From NCBI GenBank assembly GCA_045636545.1, contig JAZTXR010000042.1:1-16435 (forward strand): a stretch of DNA of 16,435 nucleotides, read 5' to 3'. This stretch comes from HGM04593 sp045636545 (lineage in GTDB: Bacteria > Bacteroidota > Bacteroidia > Bacteroidales > Bacteroidaceae). Numbering within the stretch: the stretch's first letter is position 1; every line of letters begins with the position of its first letter. Positions 5,846 to 13,206 of this stretch are shown piece by piece. The translations under genes were made by a program, and so were the position numbers. Under the pieces are notes generated by a model. It did not search any database. It had not been told where the DNA came from and worked only from the letters and a program-made list of their open reading frames with translations.

Positions 5846-7978
5846 TTACTTCTTGAGCCACTTGTCCAGCCAAGCGAAGAATGTGCGCTGCCACAGGATA
5901 CCGTTCTGTGGTTTCAGCACCCAGTGGTTCTCGTCGGGGAACAGGAGCAGCTGTGCGGGAACACCGCGCAGGCGTGCCGCGTTGAACGCTGCCATTGACT
6001 GTGACGAGAGGATGCGGTAGTCGCGGTCGCCGTGGATGAGCAGTATCGGGGTGTCCCACTTGTCGACGAACTTGTGTGGCGAGTTCGCGTATGAACGCTT
6101 CACGCCCTCGGTCTGCTCGTATGGCGCGCCGCCCAAATCCCAGTTGGGGAACCAGCTCTCCTCGGTCTCATAGTACTGCTGTTCCATGTTGAAGAAACCG
6201 TCGTGCGCTATGAATGCCTTGAAGCGCTTCTCGTGGTGGCCGGCAAGCCACATTGCCGAGTATCCACCGAAGCTTGCACCCACGCAGCCCAGACGGTCGG
6301 TGTCGACGTATGGTTCCTTGCATATATCGTCGATGGCTGTGAGCAGGTCGCTCATGCAGTTGCCGCCATAGTTGGTGCTGATTTCCTCGTTCCACTCAAG
6401 ACCGAAACCGGGGAGGCCGCGGCGGTTGGGGGCGATGATTATGTAGCCGTTGGCTGCCATCATCTGGAAATTCCAGCGGTAGCTCCAGAACTGGCACACG
6501 GGTGACTGTGGGCCGCCCTCGCAGAAGAGCAGGGTGGGGTATTTCTTTGTGGGGTCGAAGTGTGGCGGGTAGATGACCCATGAGTGCAGGTCCTTGCCGT
6601 CAACGGTCTTGCACCAGCGTGCCTCGACCTTACCGATTGCTATCTGGTCGAAGATGTGCCTGTTCTCCTGTGTAAGCTGCTTCACCTCGGCGCCGGCCTT
6701 TGCCTTCATTGTGTAGATGTCGGCAGGGGCGCTCATCGACACGCGTGTCATTACAAGGTTCTTGTCGCCGAGCATTGCAACCGAGTTGTAGTCGTGGTCG
6801 CCCCCGGTCATCTTGGTGAGCTTGCCCTTGAGAGTGATGTTGTAGACCTGTGTGGTACCGTGCCATGTGCCGGTGAAGTAGAGGCTCTTGCTGTCGGGTG
6901 CCCAGCAGTAGCTGTCGACATTGCTGTCGAATGCAGTGATGCCGTTGGCATCGGGCATGCCTGTGAGGTATGTGCGCTCGCCTGTTGCAAGGTTCATAAC
7001 GCTCAGACGTACCTGGTCGCTCTCATAACCGTCGCGTGCCATGCTTGTCCAGGCAATCATCTTGCCGTCGGGCGAGAACTGCGGTGCATTGTCATATCCG
7101 TAGCTTGAGCGCTCCTCGTCAAGCTTGCACAGGTTGGTGGTTGTGCCGCTTGCAAGGTCATAGAGGTAGATGTCGGTGTCGGTGCTCAAGGTGTAGTCGC
7201 GGCCGCTCTTCTTGACACAGGAGTATGCAATCTGCTTCGAGTCATTGCTCCATGCAAGCTGCTCGGCGCCACCGAACGGGCGGTTGGGGCAGTCATAGAC
7301 TGTACCCTCGAGCATGTCCTTGCCCTCGTTGATTGAATTGCCGTCAAAGTCAGCAATGAAGGGGTGGGGGGCGTCGTTTAGCCACTCGTCCCAGTGCTTG
7401 TACATGAGGTCATCCACAATGAAGCCTTTTGCAAGTGGAAGGTCGGGGTAGATGTCGGCTGTAGTTGGCTTGATTTTGATGCGCTTTATGAGTATTACCT
7501 TTGTCTCGTCGGGTGAGAAAAGGAAACCCTCGATGTCGCTTGCATCGCTTGTGAGCTGCTTGCGCTCCGTGCCGTCGGGGTTCATCTCCCACACCTGGCT
7601 GCTGCCGCCTGCGTTCGAAAGATAGGCTATCTTTCTGCCGTCCTTAATCCAGGTTGCGCTGCTCTCGTTGGCTGCGGTCTGTGTGAGCTTTGTGTCATTG
7701 CTGCCGTCTGCACCCATAATGTTGAGGGTGTGGTGGCTCTTGTTCTGCTCTACGCTGTAGTAGCTCACTCCGTAGACAATATTCTTTGCATTGGGTGATA
7801 CGCTCACCTCGCCAATGCGACCCATTGCCCAAAGGGCTTCGGGTGTCATCACGCCGCCTTCAATCCTTATGTCCGATTTGCCTATTGGCCCGGCTGTGTT
7901 GCCGCCGTCATTTGCGGCTGTCGCAGCGCCTGTAATTGCCATTGCTGCTGTCATAATTGCTATGCTCTTTTTCATCAT
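5846..7978 (-). CDS. dpp5: Dipeptidyl-peptidase 5-like S9 serine peptidase
   Basis: A 710-residue precursor starting MMKKSIAIMTAAMAITGAA, a clear signal peptide probably cut after ATA (about residue 21), so the enzyme is expected in the periplasm. Residues 40-430 form a WD40-like beta-propeller (repeated SPD.K and W..DG blocks; DLMYKHWDEW is DPP5-typical). Residues 450-710 are the S9 alpha/beta-hydrolase domain. The expected triad is Ser569 (GASFGGY), Asp653 (HGDRDYRIL) and His685 (DENHWV). The Ser-Asp and Asp-His spacings are close to those I recall for Porphyromonas gingivalis DPP5, and the C-terminal RTFFAWLDKWLKK also matches. DPP5 releases dipeptides, mainly with Ala or hydrophobic P1 residues, from peptide N-termini. 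The frame is open upstream to a TTG at 8077, but that lies upstream of the likely transcription start and lacks a signal peptide at its N-terminus. The gene is followed by an MFS gene on the same strand. Confidence 0.93.
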   Translation of the reverse strand: MMKKSIAIMTAAMAITGAATAANDGGNTAGPIGKSDIRIEGGVMTPEALWAMGRIGEVSVSPNAKNIVYGVSYYSVEQNKSHHTLNIMGADGSNDTKLTQTAANESSATWIKDGRKIAYLSNAGGSSQVWEMNPDGTERKQLTSDASDIEGFLFSPDETKVILIKRIKIKPTTADIYPDLPLAKGFIVDDLMYKHWDEWLNDAPHPFIADFDGNSINEGKDMLEGTVYDCPNRPFGGAEQLAWSNDSKQIAYSCVKKSGRDYTLSTDTDIYLYDLASGTTTNLCKLDEERSSYGYDNAPQFSPDGKMIAWTSMARDGYESDQVRLSVMNLATGERTYLTGMPDANGITAFDSNVDSYCWAPDSKSLYFTGTWHGTTQVYNITLKGKLTKMTGGDHDYNSVAMLGDKNLVMTRVSMSAPADIYTMKAKAGAEVKQLTQENRHIFDQIAIGKVEARWCKTVDGKDLHSWVIYPPHFDPTKKYPTLLFCEGGPQSPVCQFWSYRWNFQMMAANGYIIIAPNRRGLPGFGLEWNEEISTNYGGNCMSDLLTAIDDICKEPYVDTDRLGCVGASFGGYSAMWLAGHHEKRFKAFIAHDGFFNMEQQYYETEESWFPNWDLGGAPYEQTEGVKRSYANSPHKFVDKWDTPILLIHGDRDYRILSSQSMAAFNAARLRGVPAQLLLFPDENHWVLKPQNGILWQRTFFAWLDKWLKK

Positions 7979-8015
7979 TGGTGTTATGTGTTTTTCTTGA
8001 TTTGTATTTGCAAAA

Positions 8016-8037
8016 TGCATAAATATGTGTTTATGCA
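8016..8037. promoter_or_regulatory. Inverted repeat TGCATAAA-N6-TTTATGCA, possible operator
   Basis: Perfect 8-base arms (tgcataaa and tttatgca) are separated by tatgtg. The site lies just downstream of the proposed dpp5 promoter, where a repressor would block transcription or an RNA hairpin would form at the very 5' end of the message. The AT-rich setting makes chance symmetry possible. Confidence 0.4.
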
Positions 8038-8046
8038 AAATTGTTG

Positions 8047-8077
8047 CAAATTTACTCATAAAAATAATTATATGCAA
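8047..8077 (-). promoter_or_regulatory. Bacteroidetes-type promoter for dpp5-MFS
   Basis: On the minus strand, TTG (8077-8075), 20 bases, then TAAATTTG (8054-8047) fits the Bacteroides sigma-ABfr pattern TTTG-N19-21-TAnnTTTG. Transcription would start near 8040, about 60 bases before the ATG at 7978. Confidence 0.6.
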
Positions 8078-8125
8078 TTATTATATATTAAAATGCGCGT
8101 GCAGCGATATTAAATTAATGTATTG

Positions 8126-8155
8126 TTGGCTTATCCTTTTTTTTTACTAATTTTG
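8126..8155 (+). promoter_or_regulatory. Bacteroidetes-type promoter for the GH2 beta-galactosidase
   Basis: TTG (8126-8128), 19 bases, TAATTTTG (8148-8155) matches the Bacteroidetes consensus. Transcription would start near 8162, giving a leader of about 75 bases. It is divergent from the dpp5 promoter, with about 50 bases between the two boxes. Confidence 0.6.
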
Positions 8156-8172
8156 CAAATTGGAGTATACTT

Positions 8173-8208
8173 GTGCATGAATCCGCCTGATAGGGCGGGG
8201 TTGTGCAC
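8173..8208 (+). other. Possible 5' leader hairpin of the GH2 gene
   Basis: Outer arms GTGCA (8173-8177) and TGCAC (8204-8208) enclose an inner stem CCGCC (8183-8187) and GGCGG (8194-8198). The two stems are separated by five-base internal loops. It lies 30 bases before the proposed start codon and has no T run, so it is not a normal terminator. Confidence 0.35.
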
Positions 8209-8237
8209 CTTGTTTGTTGAAAAACATAACACATAAT

Positions 8238-11200
8238 ATGAATAGCATGAAAAAAATCTTTCTTTCGCTTGTTTTGATGCTTGCGGCGACGGTGTCGTTT
8301 GCAGTGTCGTTCCCGCAGGATGGTGGTGTCTATCGTCTTGTGAATGTGGTAACCGGCAAGGCTGTAACCAATGGCGATGTGGCAGCTCACAATACCTATC
8401 TGAGTGTTGCCGACGTGAATGAGAACTCTTTGGGTCAGGAGTGGACATTCGTCTCTTTGTCCGACAAGGAGCCTTTGTTTGCTCTTTATAACGAGAACTA
8501 TGGCCAGGCGGCCGATATGGCCTTGTCTTCGGGGACTCCCGGCAAACTGCTGCAGTGGGAGGCTACCTGTACCGACAACCAGTCGTTTCTGGTGAATGTG
8601 GTCGATGAGGCCTCGGGTATCGTGCAGCTTGTCTGTAAGAGCGACCAGGTGCGTGTGCTTAAGGTGCAGAGCGACGGTTCGCTGCTCATGGAGAGCGGCG
8701 CGGCGGGTGAATATACCCACTTCCGTCTGCAGTATGTGAAGCAGAACAAGGTGGGCTATCTGCCTGTCATTGACCGCTATTTCATTATCCGCGAACTGAA
8801 CAGCGGCCATGCGCTCAACACCCGTGGCAACAATGCCAACAATGCACGAGTATATATTGACGAGTATGACGAGAACGGCAAGGAGAACTTCGTGTGGCAG
8901 TTGCGCCGTACTGAGTCCAATGTCGAGTATTGCCAGTTGTATGGCCCTTACTTCGGCAAGGCTATAGACGTTGCCTTGGGTGGAGTTAAGTATCCGCTTC
9001 TTTGGGATGCATCGTACAGCAACGAGAACCAGCGCCTGCAGTTCGTTCCGGTAGAGGGACAAAAAGGTGTATACCGCATCAATGCCAAAAAAGGCGGTGC
9101 ATGGTGGGGAATGCGTGCCGATGGCAGTGAGTTGTCGATGATTGACGGCTATGGCAGCGGTTCGTTGTTTACACTTGAAGAGGTTGAGGCCGATGGTGTG
9201 CCTATGGGTAATGTGTGGGAGGACGAGACTTTCTTCGGGGAGAACAAGGAGGCCGGACGTGCGACATATATGCCATACGCTTCGGTTGCGAAGATGAGAG
9301 CCGACGGGCGTTATAATCTTCCTTGGCTTGACCCTGAGAATGCCGAGTGGTTGAGCCTCAACGGTATGTGGAACATCAATTGGGTTGAGACTGTTGCCGA
9401 GCGCCCCGGCAAGGATGCCTTCTGGGGTGACGATGTCGATGTCTCGGCATGGAATACAATAAAGGTGCCCTCTTGTCTTGAGATGGAGGGCTATGGCGAT
9501 CCTCTGTACATAAATGTGAACTATCCGTTCAACAACAATCCTCCGTTCATTGAGATGAAGAACGGACTGCTGAATTCGGTAGCCTCTTACCGCAGGGATT
9601 TTGACCTTCCCGCAAATTGGGGTGACAAGCGTGTGTTCCTGCATTTCGACGGTATCTATGGTGCTGCTCTCATCTGGATGAACGGCAAGTATGTGGGCTA
9701 TACCCAAAGCGGCAACAACGATGCCGAGTTTGACGTGACAGAGCACTTGCGCGAGGGCAGGAACAATGTCTCGGTTCAGGTAATCCGTTGGAGCGATGCC
9801 TCTTATCTCGAGGGGCAGGACATGTGGCACATGAGCGGTATACACCGCGATGTGTTCCTCCTTGCCGCTCCAAAGACATTTGTGCGCGACCACTACATAA
9901 CAAGCAAACTGTCGGCGGCCGATGGCTACAAGGCCGGTGCAATGGATGTTGCTCTTGAGGTGGATAACCGCGACGGCGCTGCGGCTGTCAAGAATGTGGA
10001 TGTTGCACTCTTTGCTCCCGATGGCAATGAGGTTGCAAGGGAGAGCGTGACATTTGAATTTGCTGCAGGCGAGAAGGTGAAAAAGGCGAATGTCGGTTTT
10101 GAGGGTCTTGCAGGCCTGCAGTTGTGGAGTGCCGAGGTTCCGGTGCTGTACACCGTTGAGGTGGTGCAGAAGGATGCAGCCGGCAATGAGGAGTTCGTAT
10201 TCTCTACAAAATATGGCTTCCGTCACATTGAAATAAAGGATGGTCTTGTCTACATAAATGGTGAGCAGATTCTTTTTAAGGGTGCGAACCTGCAGGATAC
10301 ACATCCTGTCACAGGCCGTTCGGTTGATGTCGCTACAATGCTTACTGATGTGAAGATGATGAAGCAGGCCAACATGAACACTGTGCGCACAAGCCACTAT
10401 CCACGTCAGGCAAAGATGAACGCAATGTTCGACTACTACGGTCTCTACTGTATGGATGAGGCCGACCTGGAGTGTCACAAGAGCTGGGAAGATGGTGGTG
10501 AAGGTCGTGGTATCACCAATGAAGATAGTTGGAGAGTGCAGTATGTCGACCGTACCGTGCGTATGGTGTACCGTGACCGCAACTTCCCCTCAATCATCTT
10601 CTGGTCACTCGGCAACGAGAGTGGTGGCGGAAAGAACTTCGGCCACACATACGCTGCAGTGCGTGCGCTTGACCCACGTCCAATTCACTACGAGGGTGCA
10701 AGTCGTGCCGGAACTGCGCACTCTGATATCTATTCCGAGATGTATCCACTCTTGACCGAGGTGGATGACCATGCCAACGGAAAGCAGGATACAAGCTACC
10801 CGTATTACGGAAATACCAATGGACAGCCATATTTCATGTGCGAATATGCCCATGCGATGGGTAATGCAGTCGGTAATCTGCAGGAGTACTGGGATGCAAT
10901 CGAGAACAGCAAATATGGCATAGGCGGCTGTATCTGGGATTGGGTCGACCAGTCAATATATGATGCTAAGGATATAAAGAACGGCGACCTTGAGGTGAAC
11001 GGGATGTACAAGTACCGTACCGGTTCCGACTATCCCGGTCCTCATCAGGGCAACTTCGTGAACAATGGACTTGTGACTGCCGACCGTGCGTGGAGCCCCG
11101 AGCTGACAAATGTGAAATATGTCTATCAGTACGTGAAGTTCATCTCTTTCGATGCGGCTACAAAACAATTGACGGTAAGGAACAATTATGACTTCATCCC

Positions 11201-12563
11201 GCTCGATGGCTTCTATCTGCGTTACGCGGTTCTTGCCGATGGTGTCGAGGTTGAGAATGGTGTCGTGGAGATGCCTTCTATGGCACCAAATGCCGAGGGT
11301 GTTGTGGTATTGCCATACACTGCTGCCGCTGCCGATGGCATTGAATTGATGCTGAATGTCGAGTTGTGTTGCAAGGAGGAACAGAGTTGGGCTGCTGCCG
11401 ATTATGTTGTAGCAACAGAGCAGTACACTCTTGCCGAGCGCGATACTGCCTCTTTTGCGCTCAACGGCAACGAAGAGGTTGTGCTTGAAAATGTGTCGGG
11501 TGGCTACAGGGTGAAGAGCTCTGTAATGGAGATGACATTTGCAGCCAACGGAACAATGAATTCATGGGTTGTCAATGGTAAAGATCTTATAGTCAAGGGA
11601 CCCGAGTATGACAACTACCGTTGGGTCGAGAATGACAAGCCTACTGAATCGCTTGGAGATTACAATGAGAAGAACGGCATCCAGTCAAAGTCGGCAACAT
11701 TTACACTCGCAGCTGACAGGAAATCGGTGAATGTTGTAATCAATGCAAGCGGATGGTTCTGTAAATACAGGTTCAACTATACGATTACAGCCGATGGCGC
11801 CCTGCTTATTGATGCGGCATATAATGTGGTTCCAAAGGATGCACGCCGCATTGGCCTGTCATTGGTGTTCCCCGCTGATTTTGAGCAGGTGGAGTATTAT
11901 GCCTACGGTCCGTTCGAGAACTATGTCGACCGCCGTGGCGGCTCAATGCTCGGACGTTACTATACAACAGTAAGCGATATGTTCGAGCCATACCCGAAAC
12001 CACAGAGTATGGGTAACCGTGAGGGGTTGCGCGATTTGTTGCTCTTCAATCCGGACGAGGGGTATGGTATGAAGGTACAGACCCGTGGCGATGTGGCTTT
12101 CTCGCTGCTGCATCACAGCGATGTCGAATTGAAGAGAGCCGGCCACACCTGGGAGTTGCAGAAAGGTGATGTCTATGCTCACTTTGACTGTGCCCAGAAG
12201 GGTATCGGTAACGGTAGCTGCGGCAATGTGGCGACACTGGACAAGTATCTCATTCCGCAGGGTGGCGAATATGGCTGTTCACTCCTGTTCACTCCGGTAG
12301 CCGGCATTGAGAGCGGAATAGGAGAGGTGGTCGATAAACTGTTGCGTTTCAAGGTTGTGGATGGCAAGCTTGTATGTGAAGGCAGCCTTGAGGCTTCTAC
12401 CTCGCTTGCTGTCTATAATATGGGTGGCGTGAAGGTTGCCCAGGCGGCAGTCGCTCATCCCGCAGATGCTCTGGAAATCTCTTTGCAGGGATTGCCTCAC
12501 GGTTCGTATATAGTGGTCGTGAAAAAAGCATCCGGCACCTTTGTGCATAAGGTGTTGCTGTAA
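8238..12563 (+). CDS. GH2 beta-galactosidase, lectin-like N-terminus, T9SS sorting C-terminus
   Basis: A 1441-residue protein counted from ATG 8238; the second ATG at 8247 starts the signal peptide MKKIFLSLVLMLAATVSFA directly and is the alternative start. Residues 25-320 hold beta-trefoil (ricin-like) blocks absent from E. coli LacZ, such as YFIIRELNSGHALNTRGNN. The LacZ core follows: sugar-binding domain (WEDETFFGENKE near 327; SYLEGQDMWHMSGIHRDV), Ig-like domain, TIM barrel from about 670, and Bgal_small domain from about 1080. The acid/base is expected at Glu794 (SLGNES) and the nucleophile at Glu869 (MCEYAHAMGN); their 75-residue spacing fits LacZ (461/537). VRTSHYP is also kept. Residues 1368-1441 (LAVYNMGGVKVA, LPHGSYIVVV, KVLL) look like a T9SS type A sorting domain, so export to the outside or cell surface is predicted. 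The substrate may be a host or plant beta-galactoside; no SusC/SusD pair is nearby. No terminator is visible after the stop. Confidence 0.93.
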   Translation: MNSMKKIFLSLVLMLAATVSFAVSFPQDGGVYRLVNVVTGKAVTNGDVAAHNTYLSVADVNENSLGQEWTFVSLSDKEPLFALYNENYGQAADMALSSGTPGKLLQWEATCTDNQSFLVNVVDEASGIVQLVCKSDQVRVLKVQSDGSLLMESGAAGEYTHFRLQYVKQNKVGYLPVIDRYFIIRELNSGHALNTRGNNANNARVYIDEYDENGKENFVWQLRRTESNVEYCQLYGPYFGKAIDVALGGVKYPLLWDASYSNENQRLQFVPVEGQKGVYRINAKKGGAWWGMRADGSELSMIDGYGSGSLFTLEEVEADGVPMGNVWEDETFFGENKEAGRATYMPYASVAKMRADGRYNLPWLDPENAEWLSLNGMWNINWVETVAERPGKDAFWGDDVDVSAWNTIKVPSCLEMEGYGDPLYINVNYPFNNNPPFIEMKNGLLNSVASYRRDFDLPANWGDKRVFLHFDGIYGAALIWMNGKYVGYTQSGNNDAEFDVTEHLREGRNNVSVQVIRWSDASYLEGQDMWHMSGIHRDVFLLAAPKTFVRDHYITSKLSAADGYKAGAMDVALEVDNRDGAAAVKNVDVALFAPDGNEVARESVTFEFAAGEKVKKANVGFEGLAGLQLWSAEVPVLYTVEVVQKDAAGNEEFVFSTKYGFRHIEIKDGLVYINGEQILFKGANLQDTHPVTGRSVDVATMLTDVKMMKQANMNTVRTSHYPRQAKMNAMFDYYGLYCMDEADLECHKSWEDGGEGRGITNEDSWRVQYVDRTVRMVYRDRNFPSIIFWSLGNESGGGKNFGHTYAAVRALDPRPIHYEGASRAGTAHSDIYSEMYPLLTEVDDHANGKQDTSYPYYGNTNGQPYFMCEYAHAMGNAVGNLQEYWDAIENSKYGIGGCIWDWVDQSIYDAKDIKNGDLEVNGMYKYRTGSDYPGPHQGNFVNNGLVTADRAWSPELTNVKYVYQYVKFISFDAATKQLTVRNNYDFIPLDGFYLRYAVLADGVEVENGVVEMPSMAPNAEGVVVLPYTAAAADGIELMLNVELCCKEEQSWAAADYVVATEQYTLAERDTASFALNGNEEVVLENVSGGYRVKSSVMEMTFAANGTMNSWVVNGKDLIVKGPEYDNYRWVENDKPTESLGDYNEKNGIQSKSATFTLAADRKSVNVVINASGWFCKYRFNYTITADGALLIDAAYNVVPKDARRIGLSLVFPADFEQVEYYAYGPFENYVDRRGGSMLGRYYTTVSDMFEPYPKPQSMGNREGLRDLLLFNPDEGYGMKVQTRGDVAFSLLHHSDVELKRAGHTWELQKGDVYAHFDCAQKGIGNGSCGNVATLDKYLIPQGGEYGCSLLFTPVAGIESGIGEVVDKLLRFKVVDGKLVCEGSLEASTSLAVYNMGGVKVAQAAVAHPADALEISLQGLPHGSYIVVVKKASGTFVHKVLL

Positions 12564-12634
12564 AAAAAAAACATACTATAACCGCAAAAATGTGAAATTT
12601 TGAAATGATTTTGTGTTTTTTTCTGCAAAAATGC

Positions 12635-12663
12635 TTGTATTTGGATAATTTAATGTAAATTTG
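12635..12663 (+). promoter_or_regulatory. Bacteroidetes-type promoter for the small lipoprotein gene
   Basis: TTG (12635-12637), 18 bases, TAAATTTG (12656-12663) gives a start near 12670 and a leader of about 65 bases. It implies that the lipoprotein is transcribed on its own, with possible read-through from the GH2 gene. Confidence 0.55.
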
Positions 12664-12734
12664 CAGAAATTTTAGAAAAGAGGTAACCGAAACGCTATGA
12701 AGGGAGTAGGTGATATTTAATAATTCATACAGTT

Positions 12735-12950
12735 ATGAAGAAGTTTTTCTATGTAGCAGTATTGGCTCTCGCTTTTGCTTCTTGCGGTAACAAGACTACA
12801 GCACCTGCAGAGCGCGTAGCAACTGACTCAATTGACGAGTCTGTAGCAACAGCAGTTGTTCCTGCAGCAGCAACAGAGGTTCTCCCTGCAGCAGCTCCAG
12901 GTCCCGATGCCGGTGGCAATGTAGCTACTGAGGTTATTCCTGCGGAATAA
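12735..12950 (+). CDS. Small Ala/Val/Pro-rich lipoprotein, function unknown
   Basis: A 71-residue protein beginning MKKFFYVAVLALAFASCGNK. A short lipoprotein signal peptide ends at Cys17, the likely lipidation site, so the mature form would be 55 residues. The mature part is low-complexity (ATDSIDESVATAVVPAAATE, then LPAAAPGPDAGG) with near-repeated ATEV[LI]PA blocks and no recognisable domain. No K-(D/E)2-type surface export signal follows the Cys, so the periplasmic face is more likely than the cell surface. It has its own promoter upstream and a hairpin plus terminator downstream. Small lipoproteins like this are common in Bacteroidales and mostly uncharacterised. Confidence 0.75.
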   Translation: MKKFFYVAVLALAFASCGNKTTAPAERVATDSIDESVATAVVPAAATEVLPAAAPGPDAGGNVATEVIPAE

Positions 12951-12971
12951 TTCAAGCCAATCAGGAAGTTT

Positions 12972-13018
12972 AGAAGCCTAAAAAATCCATTGTCCGCAAG
13001 GACAAGGGATTTGGCTCT
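12972..13018 (+). other. Stable GCAA-capped RNA hairpin in the lipoprotein 3' region
   Basis: Stem 12983-12995 pairs with 13000-13012 over 13 positions with one A-G mismatch, closed by the GNRA tetraloop GCAA (12996-12999). An outer AGCC/GGCT pairing (about 12975-13016) extends it. It lies between the lipoprotein stop codon and the terminator, so it may stabilise the 3' end or belong to a small RNA. Confidence 0.5.
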
Positions 13019-13055
13019 AACTTTCAAATCATTTTTGAAATTTCAAGATTATCAT

Positions 13056-13083
13056 ACGCACCGGCTTAGCCGGTGCGTTTTTT
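13056..13083 (+). terminator. Intrinsic terminator of the lipoprotein unit
   Basis: Arms acgcaccggc (13056-13065) and gccggtgcgt (13069-13078) with loop tta are followed by a run of six T's (13078-13083). The GC-rich stem plus T run is a textbook plus-strand terminator. Confidence 0.9.
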
Positions 13084-13206
13084 GTATTGTCGATGCAATG
13101 CCTGCGAATCTGGCTTCTGTTTTGAGCATTATTTGCATTACAGATTCCTCTATTTGGGAAAAAAGTGCTATTTTCGCAGAAATTTGGCATAAATAATCAA
13201 GGTACA

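Noticed and set aside
7979..8077. Upstream extension of the DPP5-like protein
   Set aside because: It begins at a TTG inside the proposed -33 box and would bury the signal peptide; MMKK at 7978 is a proper secretory start.
8214..8237. TTG start for the GH2 enzyme
   Set aside because: ATG codons at 8238 and 8247 lead straight into a signal peptide, so the extra eight residues are unlikely.
8115..10478. 787-codon open frame on the minus strand opposite the GH2 gene
   Set aside because: It is fully antisense to a well-recognised enzyme and its protein is rich in His, Ile, Leu and Cys with no domain or signal peptide. This is a codon-bias shadow.
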